DNA of 37,905 bases from Bacteroidota bacterium. Lineage in GTDB: Bacteria > Bacteroidota > Bacteroidia > NS11-12g > UBA955. The notes beneath the pieces were generated by a model. The model ran no database searches. It was not told where the DNA came from and worked only from the letters and a program-made list of their open reading frames with translations. Below are positions 9,029 through 17,560 of the stretch, one piece after another. Where the stretch lies: contig JAGFIU010000056.1 in the NCBI GenBank assembly GCA_024103355.1, positions 1-37,905 on the forward strand. Direction: 5' to 3'. The translations under genes were made by a program, and so were the position numbers. Within the stretch, counting starts at the first letter, position 1, and every line of letters begins with the position of its first letter.

Positions 9029-11320
9029 ATGGAAAACTTGGAGTATGCTCCCTTCCTGAATGATTTAGATACTTCTCAAAAAGAGGCAGTTATGAGTTTG
9101 GAAGGACCTTTGATGGTTCTTGCCGGTGCCGGTTCGGGCAAAACAAGAGTGCTTACTTATAGAATTGCACTGCTGATGTTTTATGGTGTTGACCCTTTTA
9201 ATATCCTTGCACTTACTTTTACCAACAAGGCCTCAAAAGAAATGAGAGAGCGAATTGAAAGATTGGTGGGGCCGGAAGCAAAAAACTTGTGGATGGGTAC
9301 TTTTCACTCTGTATTTGCTAAGATTCTCAGAGCAGAAGCCCCGAAAATCGGCTACCAACCCAACTTTACAATCTTTGACTCGGATGACTCTAAAAGCATG
9401 GTCAAGAGCATTATTAAAGAAATGAACCTTGATGATAAACTCTACAAACCATCTGTAATATATAACAGAATCTCGTCTGCTAAAAACAACTTGATTACTG
9501 CCGAAGAATATCTCGCATCATCCGAACTTTCGATTCAGGATGAAGCCAATGGAAGGCCCAAAACCGCTGATATCTTTTTGGAATACTCCAAAAGATGCTA
9601 CAAATCGAATGTGATGGATTTTGACGATTTGCTAATCAATACATACAAACTCCTTAAGGAACATCCCGATGTGTTGAATAAATATCAGCACCAATTCAGG
9701 TATGTGTTGGTGGATGAGTATCAAGACACAAACCATTGCCAATACATGATTATCAAAAAATTGGTGGCGGTTTCTCGCAATATTTGTGTGGTAGGAGATG
9801 ATTCCCAAAGCATTTATTCTTTTAGAGGAGCTAATATTCAGAATATCTTGAACTTTGCTAATGATTATCCTGAATATAAAGTTGTAAAACTCGAACAGAA
9901 TTATCGTTCAACCAAGACCATTGTGGCTGCATCAGGTGATATCATCAATCACAATAAACAAAAGCTGGATAAAACAATCTGGACATCCAATCCCGAAGGC
10001 GATAAGATTAATGTTATCAAAGCCCTTACAGATAAGGAAGAAGGTACATTGGTGTCTCAGCAAATCTATTCTTTGACTAACTTACAAGGTTTGCGAAATG
10101 AAGAAGTCGCAATTTTGTATAGAACCAATGCACAATCCAGGGCTTTTGAGGAAGCATTGAGAAAAATCAATATCCCCTACAAAATTTATGGCGGACTGTC
10201 CTTTTATCAACGCAAAGAAATTAAGGACCTGATTGCTTATCTGCGGCTTACTGTGAATCAAAAAGATGAAGAAGCACTCAAACGGATTATCAATTATCCC
10301 GCACGAGGAATTGGCGATACTACCATTCAAAAAGTTGCATATATAGCCAATCAATATAAAGTTACACTTTGGGATGTTTTAGAAAAAGCACATCATTTTG
10401 ATGTGTTTGGAAGTGCTTTGTCAAAACTTCAGAATTTCTACATGATGATTTGTAATTTTCGCGATACAGCAAAGACAAAAGATGCTTATGATACTGTGGA
10501 ATATGTTGCAAAGCAATCCGGAATTCTCAAACATTTGCACGAAGATAAAACCCCCGAAGGAATTTCGCGATACGATAATATCATGGAAATGCTCAATGGA
10601 GTCAAGGAGTTTTGTGAAGATGATACCAATGAAGTGGACAAAACTTTGGATGCCTATTTGCAAGATGTAGCCTTGTTGACCGATGCAGACAAAGAGGATG
10701 AGAGTGAACATGAAAAAGTAAAATTGATGACCATACATGCCTCAAAAGGCTTGGAGTTCCCGGCAGTTTTTGTGGTTGGGTTGGAAGAAAATTTATTTCC
10801 TTCGTTTATGACTTTGCAAAGCAGAGCTGAATTGGAGGAGGAGAGAAGATTGTTCTATGTAGCTGTTACCAGAGCAGAGAAACACTTATTCCTGAGTTAT
10901 GCAACTTCGCGATTCAGGTACGGAAATTTGCTCTATTGTGAACCCAGCCGTTTCCTGACTGAGATTGAACCGAAATATTTGAATACTACTGCCATGTTTA
11001 AAGGAAAAACATTGCCAAGCAAAGACAGTGTTTTTGGAAAGAATGAAGTACAAGAGAAAACAACAAGCCGGTTTTCTATCAACCCTGCATACCGAAGTCA
11101 GTTTGATACACCCAAGCCACCTGCCTCAGATCCCAATTTCATCGCAGATGATTTATCCAACTTAAAAGAAGGCTGCAGGGTTGTTCACCAACGTTTTGGG
11201 AAAGGAATTGTGGAGTCTGTAAGCCGTGATGGAATTAACAGCAAAGCAGTTATCAACTTCGAAGAAGGAGGCAGCAAAACTTTGATTTTGAAATTTGCCA
11301 AGATGAAAATCTTAGCATAA
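9029..11320 (+). CDS. pcrA: ATP-dependent 3'-5' DNA helicase PcrA/UvrD
   Basis: This superfamily 1A helicase has 763 residues, normal for the family, and unwinds DNA in nucleotide excision repair and in clearing stalled forks. Motif I AGAGSGKT is at 32-39, motif Ia TFTNKAS follows, motif II VDEYQDT is at 228-234, then SQSIYSFRGA, QNYRST, MTIHASKGLEF and VAVTRAEKHL. The C-terminal 45 residues (GCRVVHQRFGKGIVESV) form the Tudor-like domain that in PcrA/UvrD binds RNA polymerase. No truncation or missing motif is seen. It converges on the PLP-enzyme gene with only ten bases between stop codons. Confidence 0.96.
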   Translation: MENLEYAPFLNDLDTSQKEAVMSLEGPLMVLAGAGSGKTRVLTYRIALLMFYGVDPFNILALTFTNKASKEMRERIERLVGPEAKNLWMGTFHSVFAKILRAEAPKIGYQPNFTIFDSDDSKSMVKSIIKEMNLDDKLYKPSVIYNRISSAKNNLITAEEYLASSELSIQDEANGRPKTADIFLEYSKRCYKSNVMDFDDLLINTYKLLKEHPDVLNKYQHQFRYVLVDEYQDTNHCQYMIIKKLVAVSRNICVVGDDSQSIYSFRGANIQNILNFANDYPEYKVVKLEQNYRSTKTIVAASGDIINHNKQKLDKTIWTSNPEGDKINVIKALTDKEEGTLVSQQIYSLTNLQGLRNEEVAILYRTNAQSRAFEEALRKINIPYKIYGGLSFYQRKEIKDLIAYLRLTVNQKDEEALKRIINYPARGIGDTTIQKVAYIANQYKVTLWDVLEKAHHFDVFGSALSKLQNFYMMICNFRDTAKTKDAYDTVEYVAKQSGILKHLHEDKTPEGISRYDNIMEMLNGVKEFCEDDTNEVDKTLDAYLQDVALLTDADKEDESEHEKVKLMTIHASKGLEFPAVFVVGLEENLFPSFMTLQSRAELEEERRLFYVAVTRAEKHLFLSYATSRFRYGNLLYCEPSRFLTEIEPKYLNTTAMFKGKTLPSKDSVFGKNEVQEKTTSRFSINPAYRSQFDTPKPPASDPNFIADDLSNLKEGCRVVHQRFGKGIVESVSRDGINSKAVINFEEGGSKTLILKFAKMKILA

Positions 11321-11330
11321 TCTGATTTTT

Positions 11331-12566
11331 TTAAATCTTATCCAATGCCTGACTGATGTCTGCAATGATATCTTCGTAGTTCTCAACCCCCACAGACAAT
11401 CTTACCATTTTGCCGGTAATTGATAATCTCTGTCTTTCAGCGGGGTCCACATCACAATGCGTCATGGTTGCGGGATGTTCTGCTAAACTCTCTGTGCTGC
11501 CAAGGCTAACCGCCAATTTTATCAACCTCAGTGAGTTCAAAAAATGAAATGCTTCTTTTTCTCCTCCTTTTACATCAAATGAAATCATAGCCCCGTTACT
11601 CAAACATTGTTTGGCCTTTATTCTGCCTTGCGGGCTGTTGTGCTCTTTGTTACCCAAATAATAAACCTTTTCTACTTTGGGATGATGATTGAGATAACCT
11701 GCAATTTTATCAGCATTGGCAGATTGAGTATCCATGCGTATTTTCAGAGTTTCTAAACTCCTAAGTAACAACCAACCCGTATGTGGGCTTGCCATGTTCC
11801 CCAAGAAAGTTCTCATGGCTCTGACTCTTTGCATGATATTCTTTTTGCCTAAACATGCTCCGGCAATGATGTCGCTATGCCCTCCGATGTATTTGGTAGC
11901 TGAATAGAGTACTAAATCTGCTCCGTGCTCCAATGGATGCTGCCAGAGTGGTCCCATATAGGTATTGTCAACAGCAACAAAGACTTCTTTATCAGGTTTT
12001 GAAAAATGTTTTGCAACTTCCTTGCATAGTGATATGTCAATCAGGTCATTGGTAGGATTGGCAGGTGTCTCAGTGTAGATTAAAGCAAGTTTGTTTTCCA
12101 ATCCACTTTTTTTAACCATTTCAATAATTTCTTCTTTGCTTTGGTGTATTCCGAATTCCATGATTTGAATCCCGAACTGAGGCAGTACTTTTTTTGCAAA
12201 ATGGTCTGTACCGCCATATACCGGACTGCTCATCAAAAGCAAATCATCCGGACGTAAAAATTCCCAAAAAACGGTTGATATAGCTGCCATACCACTTTCA
12301 AATACGCAGCAATCCTCTGCTCCTTCCCACAAACAAAGACGATTCTCAAAAATTTCAAGATTGGGATTGTTTATTCTGCTGTATATAAGCCCCAACTCTT
12401 CTGTTTTCCCTTGTTCTCTGTGCCCATAAGCAATTTCAAAAAATGCCTTTCCTTCTTCGGCTGTTTTAAACACAAAGGTTGAAGTCATAAAGATGGGACT
12501 CTTGACTGCCCCTTCAGACAATTCGGGCTTATACCCATAAGACATCATTAAACTTTCCGGTTTCAT
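11331..12566 (-). CDS. PLP-dependent trans-sulfuration enzyme (cystathionine gamma-synthase/methionine gamma-lyase family)
   Basis: The 411-residue protein belongs to the Cys/Met metabolism PLP family of cytoplasmic enzymes that make or break carbon-sulfur bonds. Y117 (PVYGGT), SGMAA (91-95), D200 (VDNTYMGP) and the PLP-binding K225 in YSATKYIGGHSD are in place. The C-terminal half has SVGVENYEDIIADI. The substrate cannot be fixed: cystathionine gamma-synthase, methionine gamma-lyase and related enzymes share these motifs. It is expressed alone from a box at 12589-12596. Confidence 0.9.
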   Translation of the reverse strand: MKPESLMMSYGYKPELSEGAVKSPIFMTSTFVFKTAEEGKAFFEIAYGHREQGKTEELGLIYSRINNPNLEIFENRLCLWEGAEDCCVFESGMAAISTVFWEFLRPDDLLLMSSPVYGGTDHFAKKVLPQFGIQIMEFGIHQSKEEIIEMVKKSGLENKLALIYTETPANPTNDLIDISLCKEVAKHFSKPDKEVFVAVDNTYMGPLWQHPLEHGADLVLYSATKYIGGHSDIIAGACLGKKNIMQRVRAMRTFLGNMASPHTGWLLLRSLETLKIRMDTQSANADKIAGYLNHHPKVEKVYYLGNKEHNSPQGRIKAKQCLSNGAMISFDVKGGEKEAFHFLNSLRLIKLAVSLGSTESLAEHPATMTHCDVDPAERQRLSITGKMVRLSVGVENYEDIIADISQALDKI

Positions 12567-12588
12567 TCTGTTTGAATTTTGATTGCTC

Positions 12589-12596
12589 CAAAATTA
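12589..12596 (-). promoter_or_regulatory. -7 box for the PLP enzyme gene
   Basis: The minus strand reads TAATTTTG, a full TAnnTTTG match, 22 bases before the ATG at 12566. Confidence 0.5.
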
Positions 12597-12732
12597 GGCT
12601 ATTGTTCGCTCCCTTATTACTTTTTAAAAACAAAATCAGGAATTATTGCTTGGCATTGGTAGAATTGAAAGGGATATAAAATGGTTTTGAAATGAGTTTG
12701 TGTAGTTGAATACTATTATGTACAAAGAATTA

Positions 12733-12769
12733 TAATAAAAAAGCCCGTGCATAGCTGCACAGGCTTTAA
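12733..12769 (-). terminator. terminator after the DUF5684-like gene
   Basis: AAGCC and GTGCA pair with TGCAC and GGCTT across a TAGC loop, with one internal mismatch. On the minus strand a T run follows the stem. It sits just after the stop of the gene at 12788-13213 and would keep its transcript out of the downstream PLP gene. The rest of 12597-12787 holds nothing else recognisable. Confidence 0.7.
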
Positions 12770-12787
12770 AGATGAATAGTTTCGAGG

Positions 12788-13213
12788 CTAGGATGCAGGC
12801 GTTTCTTCTGCATTGTCTCCGTACACATACTTGGCATCTCCAAAAGCTAAAATTGGATAGAAAATGAACCCAAGTAATAATAGACCGATGGCAAACCCTA
12901 TATCTTTTCCAAAAGCTTTTGCCATTTCAATACAAACAATAATTCCAATAATAACATTCACAAAAGGTATTAGCAATAGCAGAATCCACCATAAAGGTTT
13001 CTTTACAATTTTCAACATCACAACAATGTTATAAATAGGTACGATTGATGCCCAACCCGGTTTCCCCGCTTTTTCAAATACTTTCCATAAGCTAACAATA
13101 ATTAATGCAATAAATAAAAGGTAGAAAATAATGAATCCTACCCCTAAGCCACCAAGAATTCCTCCAATTAATCCTTAATTTTGTTCAAATTGAGACATGT
13201 CCATGTTTTCCAT
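12788..13213 (-). pseudogene. DUF5684-like small membrane protein gene with one in-frame stop
   Basis: Read from ATG at 13213, the frame gives MENMDMSQFEQN, then a TAA (13177..13175), then continues without interruption for 128 more codons to 12788. The part after the stop has a glycine-rich membrane segment, FEKAGKPGWASIVPIYN, KPLWWILLLLIPFVNVIIG and LGFIFYPILAFGDAKY, which is the pattern of DUF5684 membrane proteins. Only the last 77 residues can be read from a downstream ATG (13021), and that would lose the first membrane segment. A CAA-to-TAA change would explain the break. It may be a recent pseudogene or a sequencing error; the absence of other damage favours one of these over long decay. 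Confidence 0.7.
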
Positions 13214-13417
13214 AATAGTTTTTTTTAATTATTTGATTTTAGTATCGCAATGTTAGTTTATAGTTTTGATTTCGCAATAATCTTTTTTGAAAATCATTAT
13301 AATAATCTTGTTTTGCTGTTTTATAGCAATGAGTTCTCGTTATTTTGTTAAGGGGTTAATAAATTAAAATTTGTGTTATTTTGGAAATTTAAAATTTTAA
13401 TAAGTTCAAATAGGGCT

Positions 13418-13425
13418 TACCTTTG
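13418..13425 (+). promoter_or_regulatory. -7 box adjacent to the OMP barrel gene
   Basis: TACCTTTG matches TAnnTTTG and ends six bases before the ATG at 13432. The TTG within the box (13423) is therefore unlikely to be the start. Confidence 0.5.
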
Positions 13426-13431
13426 ACTGCT

Positions 13432-14046
13432 ATGAAAAGGTACTTTTTTATAAGCTTAATTTTACTGATAACAGTGTCTGTATCAGCTCAGCATTTTGAA
13501 GGAGGAGTGCAAGGAGGAGCTAATTTCTGTCAGGTTGATGGAGATATGAATGCCGGTTATAATAAACTTGGATTTAATGGAGGCATTTTTGTCCATTATG
13601 TTTTGCCAAGAGAAAGTTCATCTATTGGATTTGACTTGATGTATATGGGCAAGGGTAGTCGTAACAAACGCGACCCGCAAGGATATGCGCCTGTATTAAT
13701 TTATTCATATAACTATGTAGAAATCCCGCTTTATTACCGCTATGTGCAGAAGAAATATGCCATAAGAACCGGTTTGGCCTGGGCTTATGTGTTCAGCTCC
13801 AAATATGATGATGGTGGTTCCGCCAAAGAAATCAGAGGGTTACGCAGTACCGATTACTTGTTTCACATGGGTGGCGAATATTTTTTGTCCGAACAAGTTT
13901 CATTGTTTGTAGGTTACGAATATTCAATTCGAAGTATAATTGACAAAGACAAGGCCTCGATTAACGTGCCGATGGCTCAGTTTAGAAGAAATGGGGTATA
14001 TCATAATTTAATTCAAATAGCACTCAAATACCAACTTACAAAATGA
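13432..14046 (+). CDS. outer-membrane beta-barrel protein (PorT-like family)
   Basis: The 204-residue product has a signal peptide (MKRYFFISLILLITVSVSAQ) followed by HFEGGVQGGANFCQV, the usual start of the Bacteroidota outer-membrane beta-barrel family. Alternating aromatic strands follow (VEIPLYYRYV, LFVGYEYSI) up to a terminal strand LIQIALKYQL. It probably sits as an eight-strand barrel in the outer membrane; no ligand can be inferred. It overlaps the next gene by four bases (ATGA), so the two are translated together. Confidence 0.85.
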   Translation: MKRYFFISLILLITVSVSAQHFEGGVQGGANFCQVDGDMNAGYNKLGFNGGIFVHYVLPRESSSIGFDLMYMGKGSRNKRDPQGYAPVLIYSYNYVEIPLYYRYVQKKYAIRTGLAWAYVFSSKYDDGGSAKEIRGLRSTDYLFHMGGEYFLSEQVSLFVGYEYSIRSIIDKDKASINVPMAQFRRNGVYHNLIQIALKYQLTK

Positions 14047-14510
14047 ATAAGAAAACATCCACAGCGTTACTTCTCTTTCTCTTAGCGGCATTGATTGCAT
14101 CCTATATCTTGCCTAATCTGAAAAATAAAATAGAACAAAAACATAATATTGCTCAAATTCCTAACCTTATTTTGCATCAATCCGATGCGTGGAATAAAGG
14201 AGATTTAAAAGATTTTATGAGTTTGTATCAGAAATCTGATTCGCTTCCATTTATGACAGCAAAAGGGGTAGAGTACGGTTGGCAAAGATTACATGATTCT
14301 TACTTAAAGTCGTATTTTTCGGAAATTGGCAAACAGGGTAAACTATCATTTGAGACAGAAAAAATAGTATTAGTGGAGTCCGGTATTTGTTTGGTTCCGG
14401 GAACCTGGAAACTGATGCGCAATGGTAGGTCAGTAACCGGGAGATTTTCTCTTATATTCAAATATTTTGACAAAGAGGGGTGGAAAATTATAGCTGACCA
14501 CACTTGGTAG
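14043..14510 (+). CDS. membrane-anchored NTF2-like (DUF4440/SnoaL-type) protein
   Basis: The 155-residue product has an N-terminal hydrophobic segment (about 7-25) that is a signal anchor or signal peptide. The rest reads as an NTF2-like fold: LILHQSDAWNKGDLKDFMSLY, then KLSFETEKIVLVESGICLVPGTWKL, then FSLIFKYFDKEGWKIIADHTW, the typical final strands. Members of this fold include enzymes and ligand binders, and no catalytic residues can be assigned. It is co-transcribed with the barrel gene upstream. Confidence 0.75.
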   Translation: MNKKTSTALLLFLLAALIASYILPNLKNKIEQKHNIAQIPNLILHQSDAWNKGDLKDFMSLYQKSDSLPFMTAKGVEYGWQRLHDSYLKSYFSEIGKQGKLSFETEKIVLVESGICLVPGTWKLMRNGRSVTGRFSLIFKYFDKEGWKIIADHTW

Positions 14511-14522
14511 TACACTAAATAC

Positions 14523-14530
14523 TATTTTTG
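14523..14530 (+). promoter_or_regulatory. -7 box adjacent to rodA
   Basis: TATTTTTG matches TAnnTTTG and ends four bases before the rodA ATG at 14535. Confidence 0.5.
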
Positions 14531-14534
14531 CTGC

Positions 14535-15830
14535 ATGGTTAATTATCACAATCCGGGAATATTCAAAGAAAAACCACGCCCTGATTGGTTGGCTATTATC
14601 CTTTTTTTGCTTTTATCATCCTTTGGTGTACTTAACGTATTCTCTGCTTCAACTTCTGCTGAAAATGCTGCATTTTGGGATTTTTCTCAAAATCACGGCA
14701 AACAGCTGGTTTTTATGGCAGTGGCATTAGGTATAGGATTTTTTTTTATGTTACTTACTCCCACATTCTTCAATATAACTTCATATTTCATTTATGTTAT
14801 TGTGATTGGGTTGTTGTTTTTGGTATTGGTGATTGGTACCACTATTGCCGCATCAAAAAGTTGGATAAGTATAGGAAGTTTTCGATTGCAGCCGGCAGAA
14901 TTCGCAAAATATGCAACAGTTCTTGCCGTTGCTAAGTACCTCGATGGATATGGAGTGTCTTTTCATGGATTTAAGAATATAGGTATCTGTGTAGCGTTAG
15001 TAGCTTTGCCCTTTTTGCTTACACTTGCGCAGAATGATACAGGGTCTGCCTTGGTTTTCTTCAGTTTTGTTTTGGTTTTTTACCGAGAGGGAATGCCGGG
15101 TTATTTTTTAGTAATGGGGCTATGGGTTGTTTTAATTTTTGTTTTATCAATTATTATAGACTATTATTTTGAGAGTTATTATATTACAATTGCTATTATT
15201 GCGTTAGGTGCAATCGCAGTTGGTATATTAAGGAAATATAAAAAAGCACTTTTTCTTGTGATAATTATTGTTGCTGCCTCGATTGCTCTTAATATCGGAG
15301 TTAATATCTTTTTTAATAAAATTCTCAAACAATATCAAAGAGATAGAATTTTGGTAACACTTAATCTCAAAGAAGATAAAATGGGAATTGGATACAATGT
15401 GAATCAATCCAAAATAGCAATTGGCTCCGGACAATTTTCAGGAAGAGGTTTTATGCAAGGTACACAAACTCTCATGGGATTTGTCCCCGAACAAACCACA
15501 GATTTTATTTTTTGCACAATTGGAGAGGAGTGGGGGTTTTTAGGGTCTTTATTGGTGATTCTTACTTATCTTGTTTTTATGGGAAGAATTGTTTATTTGG
15601 CTGAACGACAGAGAACTACATACAGTAGGGTGGTGGGCTACGGACTCTTTTCTATTCTCTTAATCCATTTTTTAATCAATATTGGAATGACACTCGGTAT
15701 TATACCTGTTATTGGAATTCCCTTACCTTTCTTTAGCTATGGAGGCAGTTCATTTATTGCTTTTACTGTTTTGCTATTTACATTTCTCAGCCTTGACTCC
15801 AAACGTATTTTTGAAATGGCAAGAGGATAG
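14535..15830 (+). CDS. rodA: SEDS peptidoglycan polymerase RodA
   Basis: RodA polymerises lipid II into glycan strands during cell elongation, working with the PBP2 transpeptidase and the MreBCD complex at the inner membrane. The 431-residue protein has about ten membrane segments and the SEDS signatures SWISIGSFRLQPAEFAKY, QNDTGSALVF (Q166-D168, equivalent to QPDLGT) and the C-terminal GIPLPFFSYGGSSF block. A long hydrophobic stretch at about 195-260 is typical for Bacteroidota members. It is the first gene of the elongation cluster and is separated from mreB by purH. Confidence 0.95.
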   Translation: MVNYHNPGIFKEKPRPDWLAIILFLLLSSFGVLNVFSASTSAENAAFWDFSQNHGKQLVFMAVALGIGFFFMLLTPTFFNITSYFIYVIVIGLLFLVLVIGTTIAASKSWISIGSFRLQPAEFAKYATVLAVAKYLDGYGVSFHGFKNIGICVALVALPFLLTLAQNDTGSALVFFSFVLVFYREGMPGYFLVMGLWVVLIFVLSIIIDYYFESYYITIAIIALGAIAVGILRKYKKALFLVIIIVAASIALNIGVNIFFNKILKQYQRDRILVTLNLKEDKMGIGYNVNQSKIAIGSGQFSGRGFMQGTQTLMGFVPEQTTDFIFCTIGEEWGFLGSLLVILTYLVFMGRIVYLAERQRTTYSRVVGYGLFSILLIHFLINIGMTLGIIPVIGIPLPFFSYGGSSFIAFTVLLFTFLSLDSKRIFEMARG

Positions 15831-15927
15831 ATTTCTACTATCATCGTTTTTTTTAGTAAGCCTATATTTTGTTTATAATTTGTAAAGAAGTAAAGGGCGT
15901 TTCCCCCTCTTTCATGTTTGTTTGAGT

Positions 15928-15935
15928 TAACTTTG
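15928..15935 (+). promoter_or_regulatory. -7 box for purH
   Basis: TAACTTTG matches TAnnTTTG, 24 bases before the proposed TTG start at 15960. It makes the more upstream TTG at 15918 unlikely. Confidence 0.5.
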
Positions 15936-15959
15936 CAACCTTATAAAAAACGATTAAAA

Positions 15960-17453
15960 TTGGAATCATTACAAATCAAAAATGCACTTATTTCAGTGTT
16001 TTACAAAGATGGTTTAGAAGTACTTCTTGACACATTAAAATCAAAGAATATTGGTATTTATTCAACCGGAGGAACAGCAAAATTCATTGAGTCACACGGA
16101 GGCAAAGTGAATCATGTAGAAGACTTGACCGGCTATCCCTCAATTTTTGGCGGTAGGGTGAAAACCCTTCATCCTGCTGTGTTTGGCGGCATTTTATACA
16201 GAAGAGAAAACGATGGTGATATTGCACAAGCTAAAGAATTTAATATACCACCTATAGACCTGATTGTAGTGGATTTATACCCTTTTGAAGAAACCCTGAA
16301 ATCAGGAGGTACAGCAGCAGAAATCATTGAGAAAATTGATATTGGCGGGGTTTCATTAATCCGTGCTGCAGCTAAAAACTTTGCATCCACTTGTGTGATT
16401 TGTGACAAAGTTGATTATAGTAAAGTAGCAGAGTTGATTCAGCACAATAAATTGGATATTTCTGCACGAAAAGCATTTGCCGCCAAAGCTTTCAAAGTAA
16501 CACAGGCTTATGATGAAATGATAGGAGCATATTTGGCAGGAGAGCAGGAATACACCTTGCGATACGGTGAAAATCCACACCAAAGTGCTGCATTCAGAGG
16601 CAATATGGAAGATAATTTTACCCGTATTCAAGGAAAGGAAATTTCATACAATAACCTGCTTGATATTGAAGCTGCAATGGCGCTTGTAGGAGACTATGAA
16701 CCCAATGCCGGAGCTACGTTTGCAATTATTAAGCACAACAACGCTTGTGGTATTGCAACACGTCCAACGGTTGAAGAGAGTTATGATGCAGCACTTGCTG
16801 CCGACCCTGTGTCTGCATTTGGCGGAATCATGATTTGCAATAAACCTATTGACATTGCTACCGCTCATAAAATTAACGACATCTTTTTTGAAATACTATT
16901 GGCTCCTAATTTTGAAAGCGGTGTAGAAGAGTTATTTTCTAAAAAAGCACAAAGGACGCTTCTGAAAATTAACTCTTTCAAAATGTCTTCAAAGCAAAAA
17001 CGAACCATTTTAAACGGTACATTGATTCAGGATAGAGATACCCTGATGGAAACAAATACAATGTTTAAACCCGTTACACAGTTAAAACCTTCAACAAAAC
17101 AATTGGAAGATTTAGAATTTGCGCTCAAAGTGGTAAAACATACAAAGTCCAACGCTATTGTCTTGGTAAAAGATAATCAATTATTGGCATCAGGCACAGG
17201 GCAAACCTCTCGTGTAGATGCGTTAAATCAAGCGATTGAGAAGGCAAAACGTTTTGGATTCGTTTTAGAAGGTTGTGTGATGGCATCAGATGCCTTTTTC
17301 CCTTTCCCCGATTGTGTTCAAATAGGCGCTCAAGAAGGGGTTAAAGTAATAGTTCAGCCGGGGGGTTCTGTCAAAGACCAGTTATCTATTGATGAAGCAG
17401 ACAAACTTGGAATTGCGATGGTGTTTACCGGAAATAGACATTTTAAGCACTAA
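15960..17453 (+). CDS. purH: bifunctional AICAR transformylase/IMP cyclohydrolase
   Basis: PurH carries out the last two steps of purine synthesis: it formylates AICAR with 10-formyl-THF and closes the ring to IMP. The N-terminal MGS-like cyclohydrolase domain (IKNALISVFYKDGL, STGGTAKFI, GGRVKTLHPAVFGG) spans about residues 5-195. The transformylase domain follows with RYGENPHQSA, IKHNNACGIA and HTKSNAIVLVKD, ending GIAMVFTGNRHFKH. No ATG exists near the N-terminus, so TTG at 15960 is chosen because it lies just before the conserved domain and 24 bases after a -7 box. The 497 residues are close to the usual 505-525. Confidence 0.93.
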   Translation: MESLQIKNALISVFYKDGLEVLLDTLKSKNIGIYSTGGTAKFIESHGGKVNHVEDLTGYPSIFGGRVKTLHPAVFGGILYRRENDGDIAQAKEFNIPPIDLIVVDLYPFEETLKSGGTAAEIIEKIDIGGVSLIRAAAKNFASTCVICDKVDYSKVAELIQHNKLDISARKAFAAKAFKVTQAYDEMIGAYLAGEQEYTLRYGENPHQSAAFRGNMEDNFTRIQGKEISYNNLLDIEAAMALVGDYEPNAGATFAIIKHNNACGIATRPTVEESYDAALAADPVSAFGGIMICNKPIDIATAHKINDIFFEILLAPNFESGVEELFSKKAQRTLLKINSFKMSSKQKRTILNGTLIQDRDTLMETNTMFKPVTQLKPSTKQLEDLEFALKVVKHTKSNAIVLVKDNQLLASGTGQTSRVDALNQAIEKAKRFGFVLEGCVMASDAFFPFPDCVQIGAQEGVKVIVQPGGSVKDQLSIDEADKLGIAMVFTGNRHFKH

Positions 17454-17467
17454 AGCAAATTCAGTAA

Positions 17468-17504
17468 TCACTTTTTTTCTTTAAAAAAATATTAAAAAAA
17501 GTGA
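17468..17504. repeat. AT-rich inverted repeat between purH and mreB
   Basis: TCACTTTTTTT (17468-17478) and AAAAAAAGTGA (17494-17504) are perfect 11-base inverted copies around an AT-rich loop. The stem is weak in GC, so it could be a terminator of purH, a regulatory hairpin before mreB, or a chance product of A/T runs. Confidence 0.4.
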
Positions 17505-17560
17505 AATGATTTGCTCGTAAATTCTCTTATTTTGCACCCTCTCTTCTGACGGAATTTACA

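Noticed and set aside
10421-10738. Minus-strand frame inside the helicase gene
   Set aside because: Opposite-strand shadow of a well-conserved gene with all helicase motifs intact.
11321-11340. Bidirectional terminator between the helicase and PLP-enzyme genes
   Set aside because: GATTT/AAATC is only a five-base AT stem around T residues; too weak to call.
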